Assembly: GCF_025264665.1 (NCBI RefSeq)
Contig: NZ_CP073697.1
Coordinates: 868,001-932,000, forward strand
Source: Edaphobacter flagellatus
Lineage (GTDB): Bacteria; Acidobacteriota; Terriglobia; Terriglobales; Acidobacteriaceae
Length of the DNA: 64,000 nucleotides
Reading direction: 5' to 3'
The position numbers and the translations under genes are program-made. The notes under the pieces were generated by a model that saw only the letters and a program-made list of their open reading frames with translations, was not told the DNA's origin and made no database searches. Shown one piece after another: positions 26,618-35,510 of this stretch. The stretch's first letter is position 1. Every line of letters begins with the position of its first letter.

Positions 26618-28447
26618 GTGGCCACCACGGCAGTCTCCAGCCACGCGACAACCGAACGCAATTGGATAACGCACGAGACAGATCGTGCTGCGGTCGAGCG
26701 TGTGATGGCGCAGGCTGGATGCCCCGAGGGCATCGCGCGGCTGCTGGTAGCGCGTGGATTCATCGAGGAGCAGGCGGTGCGTGCGTTCTTCTCCCCCTCA
26801 CTCGATGACCTGGACGATCCCCTGCTGATGCTCGGCATGGAGACCGCCGTGAAGCGGATACAGCAGGCGGTCGACGCCTGCGAGCCCATCCTGATCTACG
26901 GCGACTACGACGTCGACGGCACCACCGCCACCGTGCTGTTGAAGACCGCCATCGAGCGCATGGCCCCGAAGAACAAGCCCGCCCGGGTGCGTTATCACGT
27001 ACCGCATCGCATCCGCGAAGGCTACGGCATGCAGACCGGTGTGCTGGCCGATGCGGCAGCCGATGGTGTCAGGGTCGTCATCAGTGTCGATACCGGAATC
27101 CGCGCTTTTGCCGCGGCAAAAGAAGCGAAAGTTCTCGGGCTCGATCTGATCGTGACGGACCACCACCTGCCCGACGAGGCACACGGCATTCCCGATGCGC
27201 TTGCCGTCATCAATCCCGCGCAGCCAGGGTGTACGTATCCCTTCAAATCGCTGTGCGGCGCTGCGGTTGCCTTCAAGCTCGCGCATGCCATTCTGAAGGC
27301 CGCCTGCGAGACGGACAGCGAGCGCGACCAGTTGCAGCGCAGGCTTGTACCCTCTTTCCTGAAACTGGTCGCCATCGCAACCATCGCCGACTCCGTGCCG
27401 CTGGAAGGAGAGAATCGCGTCATCGCATCGCTTGGCCTTGCCGAGTTGCGCAACCCCGTACAGACCGGCCTGCGAGCGCTGATGGAAGTTGCACAGATCC
27501 CCATCGACCGCCCTCCAACAGCAACCGAGGTCGGCTTTCGCATCGCACCGCGCATCAACGCAGCCGGCCGCATGGACGTCGCCAGCGATGTGGTCGAACT
27601 GTTTCTTACACGCGATACAGAGCGTGCCCGCGACCTGGCCGCGAAGCTCAACCGCCTGAACGACGAGCGCAAGGCGACGGAGGCCAGCGCGCTGGAGGCT
27701 ATCGATGCGCGTCTGACCGAGCTTCAGCTCGCCGACGGAACCTTCCCTGCCCAGTGCTTCGTCATGGATGACGCCGAATGGCATCGCGGTGTACTCGGCA
27801 TTCTTGCCTCGCGGATCGTCGACCGCACCGGACGGCCCGCGCTTGTGCTCACCCACGAGGATGGCCAGGCGCACGGCTCGGGACGCTCCATCGAGGGATA
27901 CCACCTGCTCGATGCGCTGACGGACGTACATGCGCAGGACGACGCCGGCCTGTTCACACGCTTCGGAGGTCATGCTCACGCCGTCGGCTTTTCCCTTCCT
28001 ACAAACCGCGTGCCGCGGCTGCGCGAGTCGATGGAGCAGCACAGCAGTACGCGGCTGGCGGGCGAGATGCTCGCGCCGCCACTGGAATGCGACATCGAGA
28101 TCGCTCTCAACGAGCTGAACCCCATCTTCCAAAGCTGGCTCGAGCGTTGCGGCCCCTACGGCGTGGGCAATCCGGAGCCTCTGCTCATGACGCGCAAGGT
28201 AGAACTTACCGCCGCAGTCCGCGTCATCAAGGAGAAGCATGTCTGCCTCGAGGTCACCTCCGGCGACGCGCGCTTCAGCGCCATGGGCTGGAGCCGCCGC
28301 GGCTGCACCTGGGTGGACCGTTGCCAGAACCTTGCATTAGGCCCTGGCTCACGCATCGACATCGCCTATCGCCTGCGCACCAAGACCAATCCGTACTATC
28401 CCGGCCTCGAGCTGGAGCTGGCGGCCATACGCCCCGTAGTCGATTAG
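26618..28447 (+). CDS. recJ: Single-strand-DNA-specific exonuclease RecJ
   Basis: 5'-3' exonuclease of the DHH superfamily used in recombination and repair. The 609-residue form shows motif I (YGDYDVDGTTATVLL), the DTGI motif, the DHH motif (VTDHHLPDE) and the DHHA1 region (GSGRSIEGYHLLDAL, then GGHAHAVGFSL). An OB-like C-terminal part follows. The GTG at 26618 with AAGGGA (26602-26607) upstream was preferred because the in-frame start at 26516 would run inside the upstream gene and adds an Arg-rich stretch with no family similarity. Confidence 0.95.
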   Translation: MATTAVSSHATTERNWITHETDRAAVERVMAQAGCPEGIARLLVARGFIEEQAVRAFFSPSLDDLDDPLLMLGMETAVKRIQQAVDACEPILIYGDYDVDGTTATVLLKTAIERMAPKNKPARVRYHVPHRIREGYGMQTGVLADAAADGVRVVISVDTGIRAFAAAKEAKVLGLDLIVTDHHLPDEAHGIPDALAVINPAQPGCTYPFKSLCGAAVAFKLAHAILKAACETDSERDQLQRRLVPSFLKLVAIATIADSVPLEGENRVIASLGLAELRNPVQTGLRALMEVAQIPIDRPPTATEVGFRIAPRINAAGRMDVASDVVELFLTRDTERARDLAAKLNRLNDERKATEASALEAIDARLTELQLADGTFPAQCFVMDDAEWHRGVLGILASRIVDRTGRPALVLTHEDGQAHGSGRSIEGYHLLDALTDVHAQDDAGLFTRFGGHAHAVGFSLPTNRVPRLRESMEQHSSTRLAGEMLAPPLECDIEIALNELNPIFQSWLERCGPYGVGNPEPLLMTRKVELTAAVRVIKEKHVCLEVTSGDARFSAMGWSRRGCTWVDRCQNLALGPGSRIDIAYRLRTKTNPYYPGLELELAAIRPVVD

Positions 28448-28529
28448 CGCACCGCCTCGCTGCGTACGGCGCCTGATTCTCCCCCGGAAGTAATTCTTTT
28501 GATTCGTCTTGTCTTCGTCATGCGTCTTA

Positions 28530-28535
28530 TATACT
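28530..28535 (+). promoter_or_regulatory. Possible -10 element of the efflux cassette
   Basis: TATACT at 28530-28535 (5 of 6 to the -10 consensus) lies 16 nt before the adaptor ATG, with TTGTCT 15 nt further upstream. The spacer is short, so this is a tentative call. Confidence 0.3.
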
Positions 28536-28551
28536 GACCATTCGAGCACCC

Positions 28552-29793
28552 ATGCCGACGACCGAGACAAGACGCCTGAATCCCTATGCGCTAACCGGCA
28601 TCATTCTCGCCGTTGTCGCAGTCGCTATCCTGACCATTCGCATGTTCACGCGCGAGGTCGTCGAGATACGCGCCTCCGCCGTCACCCATCAGAACCTGCT
28701 GAGCACAGCCTCTACCAACGGCCGCGTCGAACCCATTGAAGAATTTCAGGCGCATGCGCCTGCCCCGGGAGTCGTCGCAAAGATCTATGTCGAAGTTGGC
28801 CAGAAGGTGAAGAAGGGCGATCCGCTGGTCAGGATGGACGACTCCGACGCAGCCGCCCGTGTAGCCACCGCACGCACCGCCGTCGCGACAGCGCAGGCAT
28901 CGGCGAGCGATCTGTCCAGGGGCGGGTCGCAGGAAGAGCTCAACGCTCTGGCCAGCGATCTGAACCACGCCCAGATGCAGAAGCAGCATGCCGAAACTGC
29001 CTTGGCCTCGCTCCAGCAGCTGCAACAGAAGGGTGCGGCATCTCCGGCTGAAGTTGCAGCAGCACAGCAACAGCTGGATGCAGCCAACGCTACGCTGGCC
29101 AGCGTGAAGCTCCGCCAGACACAACGCTATAGCTCGACCGACAGAAGCCGCATACAGGCGCAGTTGAACGATGCCCACGCCTCACTGGCAGCCGCCGAGA
29201 AGAGCTATTCCAGCGTCAACATCCACTCTCCCCTCTCCGGCTCCGTGTATTCGATTCCCGTTTCGCAGTATGACTTCGTTCCCGCCGGCGAAGACCTGAT
29301 GGATATCGCCGACCTGACGCGCCTTCGCGTGCGCGCCTACTTCGACGAGCCGGAAATCGGCAAGCTGGCGATCGGTCAGGCCGTAAAGATCGTCTGGGAT
29401 GCCAAGCCGAATCAGGCATGGCACGGACATATCAGCCAGGCGCCTTCCACCGTCATCACCTACGGCACCCGAAACGTTGGCGAGTGCCTGATCACCGTAG
29501 ACGACGCACAGGGCGATCTTCTGCCCAATACAAACGTGACCGTCACAGTGACCGTCTCGCAACGCTTCAATGTTCTCAGCATTCCACGTGAGGCTCTCCA
29601 CACCGAGGGCGCAAGCGATTATGTCTATCGCGTTGTGGAGGGTAAGCTTGTGCGCACCCCGGTCAAGATCGGAGCGTTCAACCTGACGCGCGTGGAGATC
29701 ATGAGCGGCCTGACCGAGAAAGACATCGTCGCCACCAACGCCACCAGCAACCGCGATCTATCCAACGGACTGAACGTAAAGATCGTCGAATAG
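28552..29793 (+). CDS. Efflux periplasmic adaptor (HlyD/MacA type)
   Basis: The 413-residue membrane fusion protein has an N-terminal anchor (YALTGIILAVVAVAILTI, ~12-32) and a lipoyl/barrel-sandwich half (APAPGVVAKIYVEVGQKVKKGD). A long coiled-coil hairpin (~100-220, rich in Ala, Gln and Leu) precedes the second barrel half (INIHSP-like VNIHSPLSGSVYSIPV) and beta-barrel domains. Such adaptors bridge an inner-membrane pump to a TolC channel. It heads a three-gene cassette (adaptor, TPR, TolC), but no inner-membrane pump gene is nearby. The TPR gene starts 2 nt after its stop. Confidence 0.9.
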   Translation: MPTTETRRLNPYALTGIILAVVAVAILTIRMFTREVVEIRASAVTHQNLLSTASTNGRVEPIEEFQAHAPAPGVVAKIYVEVGQKVKKGDPLVRMDDSDAAARVATARTAVATAQASASDLSRGGSQEELNALASDLNHAQMQKQHAETALASLQQLQQKGAASPAEVAAAQQQLDAANATLASVKLRQTQRYSSTDRSRIQAQLNDAHASLAAAEKSYSSVNIHSPLSGSVYSIPVSQYDFVPAGEDLMDIADLTRLRVRAYFDEPEIGKLAIGQAVKIVWDAKPNQAWHGHISQAPSTVITYGTRNVGECLITVDDAQGDLLPNTNVTVTVTVSQRFNVLSIPREALHTEGASDYVYRVVEGKLVRTPVKIGAFNLTRVEIMSGLTEKDIVATNATSNRDLSNGLNVKIVE

Positions 29794-29795
29794 CT

Positions 29796-30770
29796 ATGGC
29801 CATGTCGGGATCTTCACTCCGCGCATACCTTCCCCTTCTGTTCACGACAGTTCTCGCTGCAGGTTCGCTCCATGCCGATAGCACTGAGGCCGCCTCGCTG
29901 TTGAACCAGGGCCGCGTCGACGAAGCAGCAACTATCCTGCAGAAGTCTCTCGCCACGCAGCCGCACGATGCTGCGGCGCACGCGCTCCTGTGCCGCGCCT
30001 ACTATGCGCAGGATATGGCGAACGCAGCCGTGCCCGAGTGCGAACGTGCCGCCAGCGACAATCCCTCCAACAGCAACTACCAGTTGTGGCTGGGACGCGC
30101 CTATGGCCTGAAGGCATCGCAGGCCAACATGATCAGCGCCTTCAGCATTGCAAAAAAAGTCGCCGCGGCCTTTGAGCGTGCCGTTGCACTCGATCCAAAC
30201 AACGTCGCTGCGATGAGCGACCTCGGCCAGTTCTACGTCAATGCTCCCAGCATCGTCGGCGGCGGTCTGGACAAAGCCCAGGCACTCGCGCCACGCCTGC
30301 TGGCCCGGTCGCCCGTCAAAGGACATCGTCTGCTGGCGCAGATCGCGCAGAAGAAAAATGACGCCGCCACGGCCGAAGCAGAGTTCAAGAACGCGATCGC
30401 CGCAGGCAAATCTCCTGAAGCGTGGATCGATCTCGCCATCTTCTATCAGCACCACGCGCAAACGGACCAGACCGTCGCCGCCATTCAGAGCAGCATCGAC
30501 GCCAATCGCACCAAAAATGCAGCCCTGTACGATGCGGCGAGCATTCTCATCGAAATGCACCGCCAGCCGGAGCTTGCTGAACGCTGCCTGCGCGACTATC
30601 TCGCCTCTTCCGCAAAGACCGATGACGCTCCTGCATTCAAGGCGCGCATGCTGCTCGGCGACCTGCTCAAACAACGCGGGAATATGCAGGCAGCACAGAA
30701 CGAGTACGCCGCGGCCCTTGCCCTCGCCTCCAAATATTCACCTGCTCTCAAAGCCACGCAGGGAGCCTGA
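29796..30770 (+). CDS. Exported TPR protein within the efflux cassette
   Basis: The 324-residue protein has a signal peptide (LPLLFTTVLAAGSLHA) and TPR repeats across the mature chain (LLNQGRVDEAATILQKSLA, AAFERAVALDPNNVAAMSD, and others). The start codon lies 2 nt after the adaptor's stop, so translation is coupled. It lies between the adaptor and the TolC gene, which suggests a periplasmic assembly or docking role in the same machine; that is an inference from order. There is no enzyme motif. Confidence 0.85.
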   Translation: MAMSGSSLRAYLPLLFTTVLAAGSLHADSTEAASLLNQGRVDEAATILQKSLATQPHDAAAHALLCRAYYAQDMANAAVPECERAASDNPSNSNYQLWLGRAYGLKASQANMISAFSIAKKVAAAFERAVALDPNNVAAMSDLGQFYVNAPSIVGGGLDKAQALAPRLLARSPVKGHRLLAQIAQKKNDAATAEAEFKNAIAAGKSPEAWIDLAIFYQHHAQTDQTVAAIQSSIDANRTKNAALYDAASILIEMHRQPELAERCLRDYLASSAKTDDAPAFKARMLLGDLLKQRGNMQAAQNEYAAALALASKYSPALKATQGA

Positions 30771-30824
30771 CGTGAAAGGCGATACCATAAACAGGACCAG
30801 TACCGCAGGAGTCCCACGAAACGT

Positions 30825-32171
30825 ATGACCTGTCTTCAAAGCCTTCTCGCCGCTGCCACGATCGCCGCGACGATGGCCGTGCCCGCAACCGCTCAGATCT
30901 CGCTGACAACCGCGGTCGATCTTGCCCTGAAGAACAGTCCGCGCGTGCTGGCCGCACAGGCCGAGGTCGATAAAGCGCGTTTCGTCCTCAACCAGACCAA
31001 GGATGTCTACATCCCCAGCTTCAGCCTGGGCTCAGGTCTGGGATACACCTATGGCTTCCCCTTCGGCGCTCCTTCCCTGTTCAGCGTCAACGCGCAGTCG
31101 CTTATCTTCGACCAGTCGCAGAAAAATTACATCCACGCCGCACGCGCTGGACTCGAGGCCGCCAACCACAGCCTCAACGATGTTCGTCAGCAGGTGATGG
31201 AAGACGCCGTCTCAACCTACATCGCCCTCGATGCCGATCAGGAGCGCATGAAAGCCGCACAGGAAGAATCAGGCTTTGCCTCCGAGCTGACCCGAATCGT
31301 GCAGCAGCGCCTGGATGCAGGTCAGGACTCGAAGATGGAGTTGACGCGCTCTAAACTGACGGCAGCGAACCTTCGTCTGCGGCAGATTCAGCTTGAAGAC
31401 GATGCCAGCAATCAGCGCGACCATCTCGCCCGTCTCACCGGCCTGCCTGCCGATGGGCTGGCTACCGTTCACGACAGCATCCCGGTGCTCCAGCTGACCG
31501 GCAATGCTCCCGTCCCCGACACGCAATTGCCGGAATCGGTACAGGCCGCCTACTCTGCTGCCCACTCCAAGCTGCAGAGCGCTTTTGGCGATATGCGAAA
31601 GATGTACCGTCCGCAGATCGGCCTTGGCATGCAATACAGCCGGCTTGCCAGCTTCAATAACTATGCGGACTACTACAAGCCCGGCAGCTTCAACAACTAC
31701 AACAACATTCAGCTCGGCATGCAGTTCAATCTGCCCATCTTCGACATGACCAAACGCTCCAAGAGTCGTGAATCGATGGCCGACGCGCAGCACAGCATAC
31801 ATCTGGCCGATCAGGCTCGCGATCAGTTCCTCGAAGGCCGTCACAAAATGGGAAACGCGGTCCGCGAGCTGCAGGCACGTGCCGAGGTCGCTCAGCTGGA
31901 GCGCGAGCTCGCCCTCAACCAGATCGATGTCGTTCGCGTTCAGCTGCATGGAGGCAGCCCGAACGGCCAACCGGCAACCCCCAAGGAAGAACAGAACGCC
32001 CTCATTCAGGAGCGCGCCCGTTATCTGGACTTCCTCGAAGCAGACCTCCAGCTCCGGCAGACAGAAATTAATTTGATGCGCTTTAACGGCGGACTCGAAG
32101 ATTGGCTAAAATCAGCAGCGCGTACTCAGGCCCCGGATGCATTGAAGCCGGATGCACCGCAGCCGCAATAA
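30825..32171 (+). CDS. TolC-family outer-membrane efflux protein
   Basis: The 448-residue protein has a signal peptide (AAATIAATMAVPATA) and the TolC/OEP pattern of two repeats of long alpha-helices. Landmarks are ISLTTAVDLALKNSPRVLAA at the start, SRLASFNNYADYYKPGSF near the middle and ERARYLDFLEADLQLRQTEI near the end. It would form the outer-membrane and periplasmic exit duct for the upstream HlyD-type adaptor. No N-terminal lipobox is seen, unlike NodT-type members. A small membrane protein gene follows 14 nt downstream. Confidence 0.9.
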   Translation: MTCLQSLLAAATIAATMAVPATAQISLTTAVDLALKNSPRVLAAQAEVDKARFVLNQTKDVYIPSFSLGSGLGYTYGFPFGAPSLFSVNAQSLIFDQSQKNYIHAARAGLEAANHSLNDVRQQVMEDAVSTYIALDADQERMKAAQEESGFASELTRIVQQRLDAGQDSKMELTRSKLTAANLRLRQIQLEDDASNQRDHLARLTGLPADGLATVHDSIPVLQLTGNAPVPDTQLPESVQAAYSAAHSKLQSAFGDMRKMYRPQIGLGMQYSRLASFNNYADYYKPGSFNNYNNIQLGMQFNLPIFDMTKRSKSRESMADAQHSIHLADQARDQFLEGRHKMGNAVRELQARAEVAQLERELALNQIDVVRVQLHGGSPNGQPATPKEEQNALIQERARYLDFLEADLQLRQTEINLMRFNGGLEDWLKSAARTQAPDALKPDAPQPQ

Positions 32172-32185
32172 GCCGGAGCTCTGCC

Positions 32186-32509
32186 ATGAACTACTGGAAG
32201 ACCATCCTGACCGCTGTTCTCCTTCTAATCCTCGTGGCCGTAGCAGCCGGTGTCGTCCGCGACTGGCGCGTCGCCGCCGACTTCCCTGCCATTCGCGCCC
32301 AATCCTCCGAGGCCGATGTGCTCCAGCTGATGGGCGAGCCAAAGCAAGTACAAAAGTCCTGCTCCGTCTTCGATACCGTCGTCACCCCTGCCTGCGACCA
32401 CGTTTTTATCTACCGCTCTATCTTTTCTCCGGTCGAAAGTAAGTACTGGCTGGTCTTCTTCGATGAAAACAGCCGGGTTACGGCCACATCGAGCCAGATG
32501 GAACCATAG
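32186..32509 (+). CDS. Small membrane-anchored protein, BamE/SmpA-like fold suspected
   Basis: The 107-residue protein has one N-terminal membrane segment (ILTAVLLLILVAVAAGVV) and a soluble part. The segment SSEADVLQLMGEPKQVQKSC resembles the SmpA/OmlA (BamE-like) pattern in which a helix is followed by LG-x-P. Two cysteines (in KSCSVFD and TPACDHVF) could form a disulfide. The start at 32186 is 14 nt after the TolC stop, so it may belong to that operon. The fold suggestion is weak; the function is unknown. Confidence 0.6.
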   Translation: MNYWKTILTAVLLLILVAVAAGVVRDWRVAADFPAIRAQSSEADVLQLMGEPKQVQKSCSVFDTVVTPACDHVFIYRSIFSPVESKYWLVFFDENSRVTATSSQMEP

Positions 32510-32515
32510 CCGGAA

Positions 32516-32566
32516 ACCCTCATTTCACCTCCCCAATCGCCGTAACTGAATGGTAAAATTGAGGGT
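32516..32566 (+). promoter_or_regulatory. Hairpin that covers the hpnJ ribosome binding site
   Basis: ACCCTCA (32516-32522) pairs with TGAGGGT (32560-32566). The stem continues inward as TTT (32523-32525) with AAA (32556-32558), and ACC (32527-32529) with GGT (32552-32554), leaving one bulge, one mismatch and a 22-nt loop. The right arm contains the Shine-Dalgarno GAGGG (32561-32565) that serves the ATG at 32574. Folding would hide the ribosome binding site. No T-run follows, so it is not a terminator. Confidence 0.5.
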
Positions 32567-32573
32567 ACTGACC

Positions 32574-34052
32574 ATGCCGCTTAAGACACTGTTCCTGAAC
32601 CCGCCCTCCTTCGAAAATTTTGACGGCGGCGCCAGCTCCCGTTGGCCCGCAACTCGCGAGATCGAGTCCTACTGGTACCCCGTCTGGCTCGCTTATCCCG
32701 CCGGCATGCTCGAAGGCTCGCGCCTGCTCGATGCTCCGCCGCACCATATTTCGGCCGACGAGACCATCGAGATCGCCAAGGGCTATGAGTTCCTGGTGCT
32801 CTTCACCTCGACCGTAGGCTGGTCCGGCGATCACGCTCTCGCTCAGGCTATCAAGAAGGTCAATCCCTCCATCCGGATCGCCTTCGTCGGACCGCCGGTC
32901 ACCACCGACCCCGACCGCGCCCTGAACGAGTGCAACGTCATCGACTTCGTCTGCCGCCGCGAGTTCGACTTCTCCGTCGTCGAATACGCCAATGGCAAGC
33001 CGCTGAACGAGATCCTCGGCATCAGCTACAAGGACGCGAACGGTGTCATCCAGCACAACCCCGACCGCCCGCAGGTTGAGGATCTGGACGCCATGCCCTG
33101 GGCCACCAAGATCTACAAGCGCGACATGGACGTCACCCGCTACAACGTGCCGTTCCTCCTGCACCCCTACATCGCGCTCTACTCCACGCGCGGCTGCCCG
33201 GCGCAGTGCACCTTCTGCCTCTGGCCGCAGACACTCTCCGGCCACGCCTGGCGCAAGCGCTCTTCCGATGACGTAGCCGCCGAGATGAAGTGGGCCAAGG
33301 AGAACTTCCCCGAGGTCAAGGAGTTCTTCTTCGACGACGACACCTTCAACATCCAGAAGGCCCGCACCATCGAGCTCTGCGCCAAGTTGAAGCCCCTCGG
33401 CATCACCTGGTCCTGCACCTCGCGCGTCACCACGGACCGCGAAACCCTCAAGGCCATGAAGGACGCCGGCTGCCGCCTGCTGATCGTCGGCTTCGAGTCC
33501 GGCGACCCGCAGATCCTCAAGAACATCAAGAAGGGTGCCACCGTCGAGCGCGCTCGCGACTTCGTCAAGGACTGCCACGACCTCGGCCTCGTCATCCACG
33601 CCGACTTCATCCTCGGCCTCCCCGGCGAGACCAAGGAGTCGATCCGCAACACCATCAACTTCGCCAAGACGCTCGACTGCGAAACCATTCAGGTCTCTGT
33701 CGCCCACGCCTACCCGGGCACCGAGTTCTACGACTTCGCCAAGCGCAACAACTTCATCACCAACGAGAAGATGGAAGATGGCGGCGGCCACCAGATGGCG
33801 CACATCGAGTACCCCGGCCTGCCCACCGAGTACGTCATGGAGCAGGTACATCGCTTCTACGACGAGTACTACTTCCGTCCCAAGGCTGCGTTCCGCGTCG
33901 TCTGGAAGGCCATCGTCAACCGCGACGTCCCCCGCCTTTATCAGGAAGCCAGAAGCTACATGAAGCTCCGCAAGGAGCGCTACGCCGCAGCCCGCGCCAA
34001 GGCCGAAGAAAAGGCCCTCAAGCAGCAGGAATCGGTCAGCATGAACGCGTAA
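32574..34052 (+). CDS. hpnJ: Hopanoid biosynthesis radical SAM protein HpnJ
   Basis: The 492-residue B12-binding-type radical SAM enzyme has an N-terminal Rossmann-like domain and the cluster motif CPAQCTFC (Cys208, 212, 215). The conserved family start FLNPPSFENFDGG and ATREIESYWYPVWLAYPAG identify HpnJ. HpnJ is needed for the cyclitol-ether head group of bacteriohopanepolyols in Burkholderia. The ATG at 32574 is preferred over the in-frame ATG at 32550 because GAGGG lies 8 nt upstream and homologues begin there. It is followed by a terminator at 34076. The other hpn genes are 3 kb away. Confidence 0.93.
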   Translation: MPLKTLFLNPPSFENFDGGASSRWPATREIESYWYPVWLAYPAGMLEGSRLLDAPPHHISADETIEIAKGYEFLVLFTSTVGWSGDHALAQAIKKVNPSIRIAFVGPPVTTDPDRALNECNVIDFVCRREFDFSVVEYANGKPLNEILGISYKDANGVIQHNPDRPQVEDLDAMPWATKIYKRDMDVTRYNVPFLLHPYIALYSTRGCPAQCTFCLWPQTLSGHAWRKRSSDDVAAEMKWAKENFPEVKEFFFDDDTFNIQKARTIELCAKLKPLGITWSCTSRVTTDRETLKAMKDAGCRLLIVGFESGDPQILKNIKKGATVERARDFVKDCHDLGLVIHADFILGLPGETKESIRNTINFAKTLDCETIQVSVAHAYPGTEFYDFAKRNNFITNEKMEDGGGHQMAHIEYPGLPTEYVMEQVHRFYDEYYFRPKAAFRVVWKAIVNRDVPRLYQEARSYMKLRKERYAAARAKAEEKALKQQESVSMNA

Positions 34053-34075
34053 GCATCATTGCATCCATACTTGCA

Positions 34076-34106
34076 GGCGGCTGGTCACGAAACCGGCCGC
34101 CTTTTT
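34076..34106 (+). terminator. Rho-independent terminator after hpnJ
   Basis: GGCGGCTGGT (34076-34085) pairs with ACCGGCCGCC (34092-34101), one G-U, around a 6-nt loop, followed by TTTTT. It lies 24 nt past the hpnJ stop. Confidence 0.9.
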
Positions 34107-34233
34107 CTTGCGATGGAATCACGATCACTGAAGTCGGAACGTCTCAGACATCAAGCATGCTTTGCTCAAAACACCCGCCTTCGCAAACGCATATACTACG
34201 TCCGAACCGATCTTCAGCCCGAAAGGATCTTCC

Positions 34234-34944
34234 ATGCGTCTCGTCTCTCGCTCTGTTCTTGCCTCTTCCATCGCGTGTCTTCTCATCACCGGCACCCTCG
34301 TCGCTCAGCAGGAGACGCCCGAAACGAACCGCAAAGTCGCCGGCGGAGGCATCAGCGTAAAAGGCTGGCAGGGCAAGATCGACGCCGACGCCGAAAAGGC
34401 CGGACAGACCGTCAACGACGCCAAGCTCTCCGAAGAAGGCAAGGTTTTCCACGTCACCACCGGCCCCGCCATCACCTACTGGAACCCGAAGAACATCGCC
34501 AAGGGCGACTACACCGTCTCGGCCACCTTCACCGAGCCGAAGTTCATGAACCTCAACACGCACCCGCATCCCTATGGCATCGTCATCGCAGGCAACGGAC
34601 TCGGCACTGCCGACCAGAGCTACATCTATTGCGCCGCCTACGGTAACGGCAACTTCATCGTGCGCGGCTTCGGCCCCGAAGCCTTCCAGCTCAACGGCCG
34701 CCGCGAAGCCAACGACGCCGTCCACAAAGCCGCAGCCGTAGGCCAGCCCGTCACACAGGAGATCGCCATGCAGGTCAAAGGCGACACCGTCTCCTGCATC
34801 ATCAACGGAACCACGGTAAAAACCTTCCCCAAGTCCGACCTCGTCACCGCAGGCAAACTCAAATCCACTGACGGCGTCTACGGCTTCCGCTTCGCGCACA
34901 ATACCGACGCAACCGTCAGCAACCTGAAGGTGACAAAGCCCTAA
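34234..34944 (+). CDS. Exported lectin/jelly-roll-fold protein (DUF1080-like)
   Basis: The 236-residue protein has a signal peptide (SVLASSIACLLITGTLVA). The beta-rich mature domain ends in GVYGFRFAHNTDATVSNLKV, the closing pattern of concanavalin-like domains of the 3-keto-disaccharide hydrolase (DUF1080) type. An aromatic YIYCAAYGNGNFIVRGFGPE lies mid-chain. The ATG at 34234 was chosen for AAAGGA (34222-34227) and a clean signal peptide; the ATG at 34162 adds 24 residues. It is probably periplasmic. Carbohydrate binding is an inference from the fold. Confidence 0.7.
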   Translation: MRLVSRSVLASSIACLLITGTLVAQQETPETNRKVAGGGISVKGWQGKIDADAEKAGQTVNDAKLSEEGKVFHVTTGPAITYWNPKNIAKGDYTVSATFTEPKFMNLNTHPHPYGIVIAGNGLGTADQSYIYCAAYGNGNFIVRGFGPEAFQLNGRREANDAVHKAAAVGQPVTQEIAMQVKGDTVSCIINGTTVKTFPKSDLVTAGKLKSTDGVYGFRFAHNTDATVSNLKVTKP

Positions 34945-35003
34945 GAAAACTCCCTGCTCTGCATTGCTTGACGTGGTCTCTGCATCCAACAGGCAGAGAC
35001 CAC

Positions 35004-35456
35004 ATGATCTATCACCTCGAACGATCGCTTTTCATCCCCCGGCCCCGCGCCGAGGTCTTCGCGTTTTTCGCAGAGGCGGAGAATCTTGAGCAGATCACTC
35101 CTTCTACTCTCAGGTTCAAAATCACCTCGCCCCTGCCGATCGAGATGAAGCCCGGTGCTTTGATCGATTACAGGCTCAGCCTGCATGGCATCCCCTTCCA
35201 CTGGGGAACGCAGATCACCGTCTTTGAACCAATCTCCACGTTTACTGACGTCCAACTTACCGGGCCGTATCGTCGCTGGGTCCATCGCCACGACTTTGCC
35301 GACGCTCCCGGAGGAACGCAGATGCAGGACCATGTCGAATATGAGTTGCCCTTCGGCCCGATAGGCGATCTCGTGCATCGACTCTTCGTGCGCCGCTCCG
35401 TCCAGCAGATCTTCGATCATCGCAACGCCACCATACTCAGGATATTCTCCGCCTGA
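35004..35456 (+). CDS. SRPBCC-family protein
   Basis: The 150-residue protein matches the START/Bet v 1-like SRPBCC superfamily with the usual opening YHLERSLFIPRPRAEVFAFF and AENLEQITP, then WVHRHDFADAPGGTQMQD. Such proteins bind hydrophobic ligands in a deep pocket. The subgroup with this size and opening is often annotated as a ligand-binding or nucleotide-sugar-epimerase-associated protein. The start at 35004 is preferred over the TTG at 34968. It lies upstream of the EamA pair on the same strand; a shared role is not shown. Confidence 0.85.
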   Translation: MIYHLERSLFIPRPRAEVFAFFAEAENLEQITPSTLRFKITSPLPIEMKPGALIDYRLSLHGIPFHWGTQITVFEPISTFTDVQLTGPYRRWVHRHDFADAPGGTQMQDHVEYELPFGPIGDLVHRLFVRRSVQQIFDHRNATILRIFSA

Positions 35457-35510
35457 TCTCCCGCTTATCCATCACCTGTGCCCTTCCCACTTGATATCCT
35501 TGAAGAGCAG

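Noticed and set aside
26798..28240. Minus-strand reading frame (480 codons) opposite recJ
   Set aside because: It is a shadow of recJ; all RecJ catalytic motifs are on the plus strand.
32520..33851. Minus-strand reading frame (443 codons) opposite hpnJ
   Set aside because: It is Asp/Glu/Val/Gly-rich shadow sequence; HpnJ identity on the plus strand is clear.
34162..34233. N-terminal extension of the exported lectin-fold protein
   Set aside because: The ATG at 34234 has a good Shine-Dalgarno and puts the signal peptide first; the extension would bury it.
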